Of a stretch of DNA of 58,616 nucleotides, positions 31,794 to 41,028 are shown one piece after another. Position 1 is the first letter of the stretch. The number at the start of each line of letters is the position of its first letter. The stretch covers positions 1 through 58,616 of the forward strand of contig CABUSR010000008.1 in the NCBI GenBank assembly GCA_902494245.1, written 5' to 3'. Position numbers and translations under genes: made by a program. This DNA is from an uncultured Collinsella sp. (GTDB taxonomy: Bacteria; Actinomycetota; Coriobacteriia; Coriobacteriales; Coriobacteriaceae). The notes under the pieces were generated by a model that saw nothing but the letters and a program-made list of their open reading frames with translations, was not told the origin of the DNA and did no database searches.

Positions 31794-32267
31794 ATGCCGC
31801 GTCGTGCAGCAGCTAATCGTCGTGAGGTTCAGCCTGACGCCGTTTACAACAACCGCCTGGTGACTCAGCTCATCAACAAGGTCCTTCTTGACGGCAAGAA
31901 GGCCACCGCTGAGCGCATCGTTTACACCGCTTTCGAGATCGTTGCCGAGAAGTCCGAGGGTGGCGACGCTCTCGCTACCTTCAAGAAGGCTATGGACAAC
32001 GTTAAGCCCACGCTCGAGGTTAAGCCCAAGCGTGTCGGTGGCGCTACCTATCAGGTCCCGATGGAGGTCAACTCCCGTCGTTCCACCGCTCTGGGTATCC
32101 GCTGGATCGTCAACTTCTCCCGCGCTCGCAAGGAGAAGACCATGGCCGAGCGTCTCGCCAACGAGATCCTCGATGCTTCCAACGGCCTGGGCGCTTCCGT
32201 CAAGAAGCGTGAGGACGTCTTCAAGATGGCCGAGGCCAACCGCGCGTTCTCTCACTATCGTTGGTAA
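31794..32267 (+). CDS. rpsG: 30S ribosomal protein S7
   Basis: 157 residues. S7 nucleates assembly of the 30S head and contacts E-site tRNA. MPRRAAANRREVQPD at the start, the helix VTQLINKVLLDGKKATAERI and RRSTALGIRWIVNFSRAR are typical. AAGGAG is seven bases upstream of the ATG. It follows rpsL by 73 bases and precedes fusA by 19 bases, the standard order. Confidence 0.98.
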   Translation: MPRRAAANRREVQPDAVYNNRLVTQLINKVLLDGKKATAERIVYTAFEIVAEKSEGGDALATFKKAMDNVKPTLEVKPKRVGGATYQVPMEVNSRRSTALGIRWIVNFSRARKEKTMAERLANEILDASNGLGASVKKREDVFKMAEANRAFSHYRW

Positions 32268-32286
32268 GTTAAGGTAAGGAACTAAC

Positions 32287-34386
32287 ATGGCTAAGCCTAA
32301 GTACAAGCTTTCCGATACCCGTAACATCGGCATCATGGCTCACATCGATGCCGGTAAGACCACCACGACCGAGCGTATTCTTTACTACACCGGTAAGACC
32401 CACAAGATCGGTGAGGTCCATGAGGGCGCTGCCACCATGGACTGGATGGTTCAGGAGCAGGAGCGCGGCGTAACCATTACGTCCGCTGCTACCACGTGCT
32501 TCTGGAACAAGGACGGTAAGGACTACCGCATCCAGATCATCGACACCCCGGGCCACGTTGACTTCACCGCCGAGGTCGAGCGCTGCCTGCGCGTCCTCGA
32601 TGGCGCTGTCGCCGTCTTCGACGCCGTTGCCGGCGTTCAGCCCCAGTCTGAGACCGTTTGGCGTCAGGCTTCTACCTTCAACGTCCCCCGCATCGCCTTC
32701 ATCAACAAGTATGACCGCGTGGGCGCTGACTTCTTCAACGCTATCGAGACCATGAAGGATCGTCTCGACGCCAACGCCGTGGCCGCTCAGGTCCCGATGG
32801 GCGCCGAGGACAACTTCTGGGGCGTTATCGACCTGGTCACCATGACTGCATGGGACTTCAAGGCCGACGAGAAGGGCATGACCTACCCCGAGCCGATGGA
32901 CGAGATCCCGGCTGAGTTTGCCGACATCGCTGCCACCAAGCGCGAGGAGCTCCTCGACGCTGCTGCCAGCTTTGACGACGAACTCATGGAGAAGATCCTC
33001 ATGGAGGAGGACTTCACCGTCGAGGAGCTCAAGGCTGCTCTGCGCAAGGGTGTTCTGGCCAACGAGCTCAACCTCGTCTTCGTGGGCTCCGCTTACAAGA
33101 ACAAGGGCGTTCAGGAGCTGCTCGACGCTGTCGTCGACTACCTGCCCAGCCCGCTCGACGTTGAGGCCGTCACCGGTACCGATCCGGACACCGGCGAGGA
33201 GATCCAGCGTCATCCTTCCTTCGACGAGCCCTTCTCCGGCCTGGTCTTCAAGATCATGACCGACCCGTTCGTCGGTAAGCTCACCTACGTCCGCGTTTAC
33301 TCCGGCCGCGCTGAGTCCGGCTCCTACGTTGTCAACGCTTCCAACGGTCAACGCGAGCGTCTCGGCCGCATCCTCGAGATGAACGCCGCCGAGCGTATCG
33401 ACCGTGACGACGCCGCTGCCGGCGACATCGTCGCTTGCGTCGGATTCAAGAACTCCACCACCGGTGACACCCTGTGCGAAGAGGGCAAGGAGATCGTCCT
33501 CGAGAAGATCGAGTTCGCTAAGCCCGTTATCGACGTTGCCATCGAGCCCAAGACCAAGGCCGAGCAGGACAAGATGTCCCTGGCTCTGACCAAGCTCGCC
33601 GAGGAGGACCCGACCTTCCAGGTGTCCACCAACCACGAGACCGGCCAGACCATCATCGCCGGCATGGGCGAGCTGCACCTCGAGATCATCGTCGACCGTC
33701 TGCTCCGTGAGTTCAAGGTTGACGCTAACGTGGGTAAGCCCCAGGTTGCCTACCGCGAGACCGCTGGTCACGACGTCGAGAAGGCTGAGGGCAAGTTCGT
33801 CCGTCAGTCCGGTGGTCGCGGTCAGTACGGCCACGCCGTCATCAAGCTCGAGAAGATGGAGGAGGGCTTCGGCTACGAGTTTGTCAACGCTATCGTGGGC
33901 GGCGTCGTGCCCAAGGAGTACATCCCGTCCATCGACAAGGGCATCCAGGAGGCCCTGAACACCGGTGTTATCGCCGGCTTCCCGGTCCTCGACGTCAAGG
34001 TCACCCTGTTCGACGGTTCTTACCACGAGGTCGACTCCTCCGAGGCCGCCTTCAAGATCGCCGGTTCCATGGCCATCAAGGACGCCCTTAAGAAGTCCGA
34101 CCCGCAGCTGCTCGAGCCGATCATGGCTGTCGAGGTCGAGACCCCCGAGCAGTACATGGGCGACGTTATGGGCAACCTCTCCGGTCGCCGCGGCAAGATC
34201 GAGGGCATGGAGGATCGCAAGAACAGCAAGCTCATCCGTGCCAAGGTGCCGCTGGGCGAGATGTTCGGTTACGCTACCGACCTTCGCTCCCAGACCCAGG
34301 GCCGTGCATCCTACACGATGCAGTTCGACTCTTATGAGCCTGCGCCCAAGTCCATCGTGGACGAGGTCATGAGCAAGAACGCCTAA
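32287..34386 (+). CDS. fusA: Elongation factor G
   Basis: 699 residues, the normal length. GTPase that drives translocation. G1 is MAHIDAGKTTTTERIL; G2 and G3 are RGVTITSAAT and DTPGHVDF; G4 is NKYD in place of the usual NKMD. Domain IV carries the SGGRGQYGHA loop. It lies between rpsG and rpsJ. The tuf gene that usually follows fusA is not here. Confidence 0.99.
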   Translation: MAKPKYKLSDTRNIGIMAHIDAGKTTTTERILYYTGKTHKIGEVHEGAATMDWMVQEQERGVTITSAATTCFWNKDGKDYRIQIIDTPGHVDFTAEVERCLRVLDGAVAVFDAVAGVQPQSETVWRQASTFNVPRIAFINKYDRVGADFFNAIETMKDRLDANAVAAQVPMGAEDNFWGVIDLVTMTAWDFKADEKGMTYPEPMDEIPAEFADIAATKREELLDAAASFDDELMEKILMEEDFTVEELKAALRKGVLANELNLVFVGSAYKNKGVQELLDAVVDYLPSPLDVEAVTGTDPDTGEEIQRHPSFDEPFSGLVFKIMTDPFVGKLTYVRVYSGRAESGSYVVNASNGQRERLGRILEMNAAERIDRDDAAAGDIVACVGFKNSTTGDTLCEEGKEIVLEKIEFAKPVIDVAIEPKTKAEQDKMSLALTKLAEEDPTFQVSTNHETGQTIIAGMGELHLEIIVDRLLREFKVDANVGKPQVAYRETAGHDVEKAEGKFVRQSGGRGQYGHAVIKLEKMEEGFGYEFVNAIVGGVVPKEYIPSIDKGIQEALNTGVIAGFPVLDVKVTLFDGSYHEVDSSEAAFKIAGSMAIKDALKKSDPQLLEPIMAVEVETPEQYMGDVMGNLSGRRGKIEGMEDRKNSKLIRAKVPLGEMFGYATDLRSQTQGRASYTMQFDSYEPAPKSIVDEVMSKNA

Positions 34387-34446
34387 GTTCGAGCTCCCTG
34401 TTACGTAATCCGCGAGAACATCTCTCGCACTCTTTGGAGGTTTAAG

Positions 34447-34755
34447 TTGGCTACCCAGAAGATCCGCATTCGCCTCAAGGGCTATGATCACGAGGTCGTC
34501 GATCAGTCCGCGAAGCTCATCGTCGAGACCGCTCAGAAGACCGGCGCTCGCGTTTCCGGTCCTGTCCCCCTGCCCACCGAGCGCAACCTGTACACGGTTA
34601 TCCGCTCGCCGCATGTGAACAAGGACTCCCGTGAGCAGTTCGAGATGCGCACCCACAAGCGCCTCATCGACATCCTCGACCCCACCTCGGGCACCGTTGA
34701 TTCGCTCATGCGTCTCGACCTCCCCGCTGGCGTCGACATCGACATCAAGCTCTAA
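34447..34755 (+). CDS. rpsJ: 30S ribosomal protein S10
   Basis: 102 residues. The start codon is TTG six bases after GGAGG. The sequence IRIRLKGYDHEVVDQSAK and the loop RSPHVNKDSREQFEMRTHKR are typical. S10 also acts as NusE in antitermination. It is the last gene before a terminator, whereas in most bacteria rplC follows directly; here rplC is about 14 kb away. Confidence 0.98.
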   Translation: MATQKIRIRLKGYDHEVVDQSAKLIVETAQKTGARVSGPVPLPTERNLYTVIRSPHVNKDSREQFEMRTHKRLIDILDPTSGTVDSLMRLDLPAGVDIDIKL

Positions 34756-34773
34756 GCGATATTGCTCATAGCT

Positions 34774-34812
34774 TAAAGAGCCCCGCTGCCATTATGGTAG
34801 CGGGGCTCTTTT
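34774..34812. terminator. Bidirectional terminator between rpsJ and birA
   Basis: AGAGCCCCGCTGCC pairs with GGTAGCGGGGCTCT (one mismatch), with AAAG on one side and TTTTG on the other, serving the converging rpsJ and birA genes. Confidence 0.9.
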
Positions 34813-34871
34813 GTTTTGAATGGTGGCCTTGGGGGCCCGGATAATGCGGCCGAATGGGTGGCTATGGCGTC

Positions 34872-35648
34872 TTATTTACCCATGGGACGCAGCGATGCCT
34901 CCTCAAAATGGAAGGATCGCAAGTCGTCTTCTGTCTCGATGCACGCGCGACCAAAGTCATCGACCGTTTGAAAGATTCCACGCGCCAGCTCGTCCCCGAC
35001 AGGGGAACGGGCGGTAACGCGCTCTCCAATCCAATTGAGATGAGCGATATAAGCATCGCGGACGGGCGCGAGCGGTCCGGCGTTTTCTTCCATGGCGTTG
35101 AGACGCTCTGCCCACGCGTTCACAGCGTTTACGACGGTGTAATAGACCTCCTTGAGCAGCACATCGACGGCGGGAACATTCTCGTTGAGGTCTGAGAGGC
35201 CAATTGCCGCCAGGCCACCATCGGGAACCTCCGAAGGCACATAGTTCACATTGACGCCAATGCCGCAGACGGCGAAAGGTTTGCCTTCGTTATCGCGTGC
35301 CGCCTCGACCAGAATGCCGCCGAGCTTGCGTCCTCGCGCGACCAGGTCGTTGGGCCATTTGAGGCCAATCTCGTTTGCAAGACCCTGCTTTTCGAGCGCC
35401 TCGAGCACCGCTAGGCCGCTGACGGCGGCAAGACCAGAGTACTTTGCAGGATTAACGCATGGACGCAGGACAATCGAAAGCAATAGGTTGCCGGCGGTTG
35501 AATCCCACTTGTGGCCGCGCCGGCCGCGTCCTGCTGTCTGAGCCCGGGCGGCAAGTCCTGTGCCGTGCGGCGCTCCCTGTTTTCCTGCTTCGAGCAGGTC
35601 ATCGTTGGTCGATCCGGTTACGTCGACTATCGTTAATTTGGCATCCAT
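34872..35648 (-). CDS. birA: Biotin--[acetyl-CoA-carboxylase] ligase
   Basis: 258 residues. Attaches biotin to the AccB lysine. The ATP/biotin loop GRGRRGHKW and the KWPNDLV motif are clear. The N-terminal DNA-binding domain of E. coli BirA is absent, so it is a ligase only. The ATG at 35648 has AAGGAGG eleven bases upstream; the open frame beyond lacks a site. It is divergent from the fatty-acid operon that encodes its substrate. Confidence 0.95.
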   Translation of the reverse strand: MDAKLTIVDVTGSTNDDLLEAGKQGAPHGTGLAARAQTAGRGRRGHKWDSTAGNLLLSIVLRPCVNPAKYSGLAAVSGLAVLEALEKQGLANEIGLKWPNDLVARGRKLGGILVEAARDNEGKPFAVCGIGVNVNYVPSEVPDGGLAAIGLSDLNENVPAVDVLLKEVYYTVVNAVNAWAERLNAMEENAGPLAPVRDAYIAHLNWIGERVTARSPVGDELARGIFQTVDDFGRACIETEDDLRSFHFEEASLRPMGK

Positions 35649-35742
35649 AGCGGCTGCTACCTCCTTAATGAATAAGTGAATAACGTAATGGTGTCGTGAG
35701 GCAGACACAATGTGAAGCCTTTGTCGCATTTGGACAATTTAA

Positions 35743-35759
35743 TGTTAACACGTCAACAA
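35743..35759 (+). promoter_or_regulatory. Candidate fab operator, site 1
   Basis: TGTTAACACGTCAACAA recurs 48 bases downstream with two changes. It overlaps the -35 of the fab promoter. Confidence 0.55.
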
Positions 35760-35779
35760 TGACTGAAATGCGCTATCCT
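35752..35779 (+). promoter_or_regulatory. Promoter of the fab-acc operon
   Basis: GTCAAC and TATCCT with 16-base spacing. The -35 lies in operator site 1 and site 2 is just downstream of the start region, a layout expected of a repressed promoter. Confidence 0.45.
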
Positions 35780-35790
35780 CTCTTGGTCGA

Positions 35791-35807
35791 TGTAAACGCG
35801 TCAACAA
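35791..35807 (+). promoter_or_regulatory. Candidate fab operator, site 2
   Basis: TGTAAACGCGTCAACAA, 15 of 17 bases identical to site 1, in the fabH leader just before the ribosome binding site. Confidence 0.55.
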
Positions 35808-35824
35808 CTCAAAGGAGGTTAGTG

Positions 35825-36784
35825 ATGGGTTTCACGATACTGGGAACGGGCTCGGCTCTTCCCGAGCGCAGCGTTTCCAACGACGAGCTGTCCGAGTTCC
35901 TCGATACCTCGGATGAGTGGATTTTTACCCGCACCGGTATCAAGAGCCGCCACGTCTGCACCACTGAGTCACTCGACGACCTTGCCGTAGCGGCGAGCGA
36001 GCGGGCACTCCAGGTATCCGGAATCGACGCGAGCCAGCTGGATCTTATCGTCTGTTCGACGACGACGGGCGATCATCTCGTTCCCGCCGAAGCGTGCGCC
36101 GTTGCTGAGCGCCTGGGTGCCACATGTCCTGCCTTCGACGTTTCGGCGGCTTGTGCTGGCTTCGTTTTTGCGCTCGATGTCGCCGAGGGCTATATCGCCC
36201 GAGGTCGCGCCGAGCACGTGCTGGTCGTTGCCGCCGAGCAGATGACGCGCGCGCTCGATTGGACCGATCGTGCCACGTGCGTGCTCTTTGGCGATGGCGC
36301 GAGCGCTGCAGTCATGGAGGCCGGGGGAGAGAATCCCCTTGCTGTTGAGCTTTCGACGTCGCCTGACGTCGAAACACTGCGCGTCCCCGGATTGGCGGGC
36401 TCCTCGCCGTATAGGACGGTACAGGACCGCGAAAGCGTGCTTTCCATGAATGGCCGCCGCGTGTTCAAGTTCGGCGTCAACGCCATCTGCGACACGGTCC
36501 ATAAGCTTGCGAGCGATGCGGGCATTTCGGTCGAAGACATCGACCATTTTGTATTCCATCAGGCTAACGAACGAATCCTGAGTCAGGCGGTCAAGCGCCT
36601 GGGCGTGCCGGACGAGCGCGTGGTTCGCACGTTGCGCGAGACCGGCAACATTTCGAGCGCATGCATTCCGCTTGCTCTCGATCGACTGGCAAATACCGGC
36701 GCGCTGCACGCGGGCGACACCATCGCCCTGGTCGGATTTGGCGCCGGCTTGGATGTAGGTGGCTATCTACTTCGTTGGAAGTAG
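35825..36784 (+). CDS. fabH: 3-oxoacyl-ACP synthase III
   Basis: 319 residues. Condenses acetyl- or branched acyl-CoA with malonyl-ACP to start fatty-acid synthesis. The catalytic triad is visible: Cys110 in DVSAACAGF, His in FVFHQANERI and Asn in TGNISSAC. The ATG follows AGGAGG by six bases. First gene of a ten-gene operon, with two operator-like repeats in its promoter and leader. Confidence 0.97.
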   Translation: MGFTILGTGSALPERSVSNDELSEFLDTSDEWIFTRTGIKSRHVCTTESLDDLAVAASERALQVSGIDASQLDLIVCSTTTGDHLVPAEACAVAERLGATCPAFDVSAACAGFVFALDVAEGYIARGRAEHVLVVAAEQMTRALDWTDRATCVLFGDGASAAVMEAGGENPLAVELSTSPDVETLRVPGLAGSSPYRTVQDRESVLSMNGRRVFKFGVNAICDTVHKLASDAGISVEDIDHFVFHQANERILSQAVKRLGVPDERVVRTLRETGNISSACIPLALDRLANTGALHAGDTIALVGFGAGLDVGGYLLRWK

Positions 36785-36836
36785 TCGCACATAGGAAAAG
36801 AAAACGCCCCTAGGGCACAAACAAAGGAGAACTACC

Positions 36837-37073
36837 ATGGCAGATCAGAAGACCTTCGAGCGCGTTTGCGACGTTATCCGCGAGACCGCTGGCCTTGACG
36901 ACGTCGAGATGAAGCCCGAGTCCACGCTCGAGGAGATTGGCCTCGACAGCTTGGGTACCGTCGAGATCCTCGTTGCCGTCGAGGACGAGTTTGGCATTGA
37001 GCTCGATACCGAGGAGAACCCCAAGACGGTCGGCGAGTTCGTCGATACGGTCGAGGCGGCATTGGAGAAGTAG
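36837..37073 (+). CDS. acpP: Acyl carrier protein
   Basis: 78 residues, strongly acidic. Ser38 in GLDSLGTVE is the phosphopantetheine site. It shuttles acyl chains between the Fab enzymes. AAAGGAG precedes the ATG. Its stop codon is only a few bases from the fabK start, indicating coupled translation. Confidence 0.97.
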   Translation: MADQKTFERVCDVIRETAGLDDVEMKPESTLEEIGLDSLGTVEILVAVEDEFGIELDTEENPKTVGEFVDTVEAALEK

Positions 37074-37075
37074 TG

Positions 37076-38020
37076 ATGCTCAAGTCTTCTCTCTGCGATC
37101 TGCTCGGCATCGAAAAACCCGTGTTCCAGGGTGGCATGGCCTGGATTGCCGATGCCTCGCTGGCATCTGCCGTGTCCGAGGCGGGCGGCTTAGGCATTAT
37201 CGCGGCCATGAATGCCGACGCAAACTGGCTGCGCGATCAGATTCACGAGCTGCGCGCCAAGACGGATAAGCCCTTTGGCGTCAACGTCATGCTCATGAGC
37301 CCGTTTGCCGACGAGGTCGCACAGGTTGTGATCGACGAGCAAGTGCCGGTCGTCGTGACGGGTGCCGGCAATCCCACCAAGTACATGAAGGCTTGGAACG
37401 ACGCGGGCATCAAGGTCATCCCGGTTGTTGCCTCGGTGGCGCTGGCGCGTCTCGTGGCGCGTCGCGGGGCCACCGCCGTGGTTGCCGAAGGCACCGAATC
37501 GGGTGGACATATTGGCGAGACGTCGACGATGGCGCTCGTTCCGCAGGTTGTCGACGCGGTCGATATCCCCGTTGTGGCAGCCGGCGGTATCGCGGATGGC
37601 CGCGGGGTGGCGGCCGCCTTTATGCTTGGCGCCGCTGGCGTCCAAGTGGGCACGCGTTTTCTCGTTGCCGATGAGTGTACCGTCTCCGAGCAATACAAAG
37701 AGCTGGTGCTCAAGGCAGGCGACACGTCGACGCGTGCGACCGGTCGCTCGACGGGACATCCGGTTCGCGCCCTCAAGAGCCCCTTCACCAATGCCTACGC
37801 CAAAAGTGAGGCGACGGGCGCAAGCCCCGAGGAGCTTGGGGCCATGGGCACGGGCGCGCTTCGTAAAGCCGCAAAGGACGGTAATTACGAAGAGGGTTCG
37901 TATTTGTGCGGACAGATTGCTGGCATGGTCAACGAACGCCAGAGCGCACGCGAAATCGTCGACGATCTGGTCGATGGCGCCGAGCGTGTCCTGAAGGGTG
38001 CGTCCGCATGGGTAGCGTAG
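37076..38020 (+). CDS. fabK: Enoyl-ACP reductase II (FMN-dependent)
   Basis: 314 residues. Reduces trans-2-enoyl-ACP using a flavin. The TIM-barrel start PVFQGGMAWIADASLA, the EAGGLGIIAAMNAD region and GTESGGHIGE with its active-site histidine are typical of FabK and not of FabI. FabK enzymes are insensitive to triclosan. The ATG at 37076 uses GGAGAAG inside the acpP end. The 3' end overlaps fabD by 13 bases. Confidence 0.95.
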   Translation: MLKSSLCDLLGIEKPVFQGGMAWIADASLASAVSEAGGLGIIAAMNADANWLRDQIHELRAKTDKPFGVNVMLMSPFADEVAQVVIDEQVPVVVTGAGNPTKYMKAWNDAGIKVIPVVASVALARLVARRGATAVVAEGTESGGHIGETSTMALVPQVVDAVDIPVVAAGGIADGRGVAAAFMLGAAGVQVGTRFLVADECTVSEQYKELVLKAGDTSTRATGRSTGHPVRALKSPFTNAYAKSEATGASPEELGAMGTGALRKAAKDGNYEEGSYLCGQIAGMVNERQSAREIVDDLVDGAERVLKGASAWVA

Positions 38021-38934
38021 CGTTTCTGTTTGCCGGTCAGGGTGCCCAGCATCCCGCGATGGGCGTCGACCTCATCGAAGCATCAACGGCGGCTGCCGAG
38101 GTGTTCGCCATTGCCGATGAGGTGCGTCCGGGAACCAGCGAGCAGTGCCGGAGCGCCTCGAAAGAGGAGCTCTCGCAGACTGAGAACACGCAGCCCTGCG
38201 TGTTCGTTCATGACCTGGCAGCGGCTGCCGCACTGCGCGAGCGCGGCGTGGTGCCTGCCGCCTGTGCGGGATTCTCGCTGGGCGAGGTCGCTGCACTCAC
38301 CTTTGCGGGGGCGTTCGATACGCGAGCGGGTTTTGAGCTCGTGTGTGAGCGCGCGGCGTTGATGGCCATGGCGGCCGAGCGTCACCCCGGCGGCATGCGC
38401 GCCGTCATCAAGCTCGATGCAGCGCAAGTCGAGGGCCTGGCAAAACAGGCCGGCGAGGACTGTTGGCCGGTCAACTACAACAGTCCCCAGCAGACGGTTG
38501 TGGCCGGAGCGCCCGATGCGTTGCAGACCCTCGACGTCCTGGTAAAAGAGGCTGGCGGTCGCGCTATGAAGGTCGCGGTGTCGGGTGCATTCCATAGCCC
38601 CTATATGGCCGAGGCGACATGTGGCCTTGCTGCATATATCCAAGCCGGTCACGCGCCGTCCCCGTTGCTGATTCCTGTTATGGCAAATATGACGGCGGCA
38701 CCCTATCCGGCCGACCCACAGGCGGCATCGGAGGTGCTGGCCAACCAGGTGAGCCATGCCGTTCGCTGGGTCGACACGCTGCATACTCTGCAGGATCAGG
38801 GCATCGACACGTTTATTGAGGTCGGCCCCGGCAAAACGCTGTCGGGCCTGGTCAAGCGTACGCTGAGCGACGTTCGCGTGTATTCGTGCGAAACAGCCGA
38901 GCAGGTCGCAGCTATTGCCGACGAGCTCGCATAG
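38008..38934 (+). CDS. fabD: Malonyl-CoA:ACP transacylase
   Basis: 308 residues. Loads malonyl groups onto AcpP. FLFAGQGAQ at the start, the nucleophile Ser90 in GFSLGE and the FHSPYM histidine loop are all present. It begins inside the fabK reading frame (13-base overlap), so translation is coupled. Confidence 0.96.
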   Translation: MGSVAFLFAGQGAQHPAMGVDLIEASTAAAEVFAIADEVRPGTSEQCRSASKEELSQTENTQPCVFVHDLAAAAALRERGVVPAACAGFSLGEVAALTFAGAFDTRAGFELVCERAALMAMAAERHPGGMRAVIKLDAAQVEGLAKQAGEDCWPVNYNSPQQTVVAGAPDALQTLDVLVKEAGGRAMKVAVSGAFHSPYMAEATCGLAAYIQAGHAPSPLLIPVMANMTAAPYPADPQAASEVLANQVSHAVRWVDTLHTLQDQGIDTFIEVGPGKTLSGLVKRTLSDVRVYSCETAEQVAAIADELA

Positions 38935-38964
38935 CCCACAGGGCTGTAACCCGAAAGGAACGAC

Positions 38965-39738
38965 ATGGGCAACTTGAACAACGGCACGCTCGAGCGCAAC
39001 GACTTACGTCGCGTGGCACTGGTTACGGGCGGCTCGCGCGGCATCGGTCGCGCTTGTGCCGTGGGCCTGGCGGAAGACGGCTTTGATATCGCCGTCGTCT
39101 ATGCCGGCAGCGTCGATGCGGCGCGCGAGACGTGCGAAGCCTGCGAGGCGCCTGGCGCTACGGCACGCGCATATCAATGCGACGTGGCCGATCCCGCTGC
39201 CGTCAACGCGTGCGTGGAAACGGTCCTCAACGACTTTGGCTTCATTTGGGCGCTCGTCAACAACGCTGGCATCACCCGCGATGGCCTGCTCATGCGCATG
39301 GGCGATGACGCCTTCGATCGCGTGCTCGATGTCAATCTTAAAGGAACGTTTAACACGACGCGCGCGCTCACCAAGACCTTTATGCGCCAGCGCGGCGGTT
39401 GCGTCGTCAACATGAGCTCGGTTGTGGGCCTGATGGGCAATGCCGGGCAGGCCAACTACGCTGCCTCCAAGGCGGGCGTCATCGGCCTGACCAAGGCGGT
39501 GGCGCGCGAGCTTGCGCCCCGCGGCGTACGAGTGAACGCGGTCGCTCCCGGGTTTGTCGAGACCGATATGACGGCAAAGCTCTCGGAGAAGGTGCGCACG
39601 GCAACCGAGGAGCAGATTCCCCTAAAGCGCATGGCGCGCCCCGAGGAAGTGGCCGGCGTGGTGCGCTTTCTGGCGAGCGATGCGGCTGCCTACATTACGG
39701 GCGAGGTCGTGCGCGTCGACGGCGGAATGGCGATGTAG
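38965..39738 (+). CDS. fabG: 3-oxoacyl-ACP reductase
   Basis: 257 residues; short-chain dehydrogenase. The NADP(H) motif TGGSRGIGRA, NNAGIT and the catalytic Ser-Tyr-Lys set (SSVVGLMGNAGQANYAASK) are intact, followed by the PGFVETDMT loop. GAAAGGA precedes the ATG. The N-terminus has about 13 extra residues before the Rossmann strand. It lies between fabD and fabF as in typical fab operons. Confidence 0.97.
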   Translation: MGNLNNGTLERNDLRRVALVTGGSRGIGRACAVGLAEDGFDIAVVYAGSVDAARETCEACEAPGATARAYQCDVADPAAVNACVETVLNDFGFIWALVNNAGITRDGLLMRMGDDAFDRVLDVNLKGTFNTTRALTKTFMRQRGGCVVNMSSVVGLMGNAGQANYAASKAGVIGLTKAVARELAPRGVRVNAVAPGFVETDMTAKLSEKVRTATEEQIPLKRMARPEEVAGVVRFLASDAAAYITGEVVRVDGGMAM

Positions 39739-39777
39739 AAACCAGAACCGAAGAACGGCTTGAATGAGGAGACCATG

Positions 39778-41025
39778 ATGGAACAGAGAGTTGCAATCAC
39801 CGGTATCGGTGCCGTATCGCCGCTCGGTAACACGGCGCTTGCTACCTGGGCGGCAATGTGCGCCGGCACGTGCGGCATCGGCCCGATCACGCACTTCGAT
39901 ACCGATGCGTTTGCCGTTAAGGTGGCGGCCGAGGTCAAGGGTTTTGACGGCAACGAGTACTTTGGCAAGCGTGACGCCAAGCACCTGGACCCCTGCGTTC
40001 AGTTTGCCCTGGCAGCGTCGGACGAGGCCATGCACGATGCGGGCTTTGATATCGAGGGCGCCATCGATCGCGAGCGCCTGGGCGTCTACGTGGGCTCAGG
40101 CGTGGGCGGCATGCAGCCACTCGTCGACAACGTCCACACGATTGCCGACCGTGGGCCCCGCCGCGCATCGCCCTATATGATCGCGATGATGATCCCCAAT
40201 ATGGCTTCGGGCAATATCGCAATCCGCCACAAGGCAAAGGGCCCGACCCTGCCCGTGGTGACCGCCTGCGCGACCTCGGCCCATGCCGTGGGCGAGGCGT
40301 TCCGCGCCATCAAGCATGGCTATGCCGATGCGATTCTCGCCGGCGGTGCCGAGGCCGCAATCATCCCCGATGCTGTTGCGGGCTTTACGTCCTGCCGCGC
40401 TCTCACCACTAATCCTGACCCGTCGACGGCATGCCGTCCGTTCGATGCAGACCGCGACGGCTTTGTGATGGGCGAAGGCGCCTGCGTGCTCGTGCTCGAG
40501 GGCATGGAGCACGCACAGGCCCGCGGTGCACACATTTATGCCGAGGTCGTGGGCTACGGCAACACCGATGACGCCTACCACATCACGAGTCCCGACCCGG
40601 ACGCGGCGGGTATCGCCCGTGCGATATCGCTGGCGGTGGCCGAGGGCGACGTTAAGCCTTCCGAGGGCCTCTACATCAATGCCCACGGCACCTCGACCAA
40701 GCTCAACGATTCGTCCGAGACGGCGGGCATTAAGCGCGCGCTCGGCGAGGACGCGGCGCGCGCCGCGCATGTCTCATCGACCAAGTCGATGACCGGCCAC
40801 ATGATCGGTGCTACGGGCGCCATCGAGGTCATGGCCTGTGCCATGGCGCTCGAGCAGGGCGTGGTGCCCCCGACCATTAACTACCACACACCCGATCCCG
40901 CCTGCGATCTTGATTACACGCCCAATCGCGCGGTTCGCGCCGATCTTACCTGGGCGCTTTCGACCAACCTGGGCTTTGGCGGGCACAACGCCGCCATCGC
41001 GCTGCGTAGATATACGAGGAGCTAG
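39778..41025 (+). CDS. fabF: 3-oxoacyl-ACP synthase II
   Basis: 415 residues. Elongates acyl chains. Catalytic Cys164 in VVTACATSAHA and the two histidines in NAHGTSTKLND and STKSMTGHMIG are all present. Two consecutive ATG codons follow AGGAG; the second (39778) has the better six-base spacing and is used here. accB starts three bases after the stop. Confidence 0.96.
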   Translation: MEQRVAITGIGAVSPLGNTALATWAAMCAGTCGIGPITHFDTDAFAVKVAAEVKGFDGNEYFGKRDAKHLDPCVQFALAASDEAMHDAGFDIEGAIDRERLGVYVGSGVGGMQPLVDNVHTIADRGPRRASPYMIAMMIPNMASGNIAIRHKAKGPTLPVVTACATSAHAVGEAFRAIKHGYADAILAGGAEAAIIPDAVAGFTSCRALTTNPDPSTACRPFDADRDGFVMGEGACVLVLEGMEHAQARGAHIYAEVVGYGNTDDAYHITSPDPDAAGIARAISLAVAEGDVKPSEGLYINAHGTSTKLNDSSETAGIKRALGEDAARAAHVSSTKSMTGHMIGATGAIEVMACAMALEQGVVPPTINYHTPDPACDLDYTPNRAVRADLTWALSTNLGFGGHNAAIALRRYTRS

Positions 41026-41028
41026 AGC

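Noticed and set aside
32269..34656. A 795-codon open frame antisense to fusA
   Set aside because: Same codon-bias shadow effect; no ribosome binding site or motifs.
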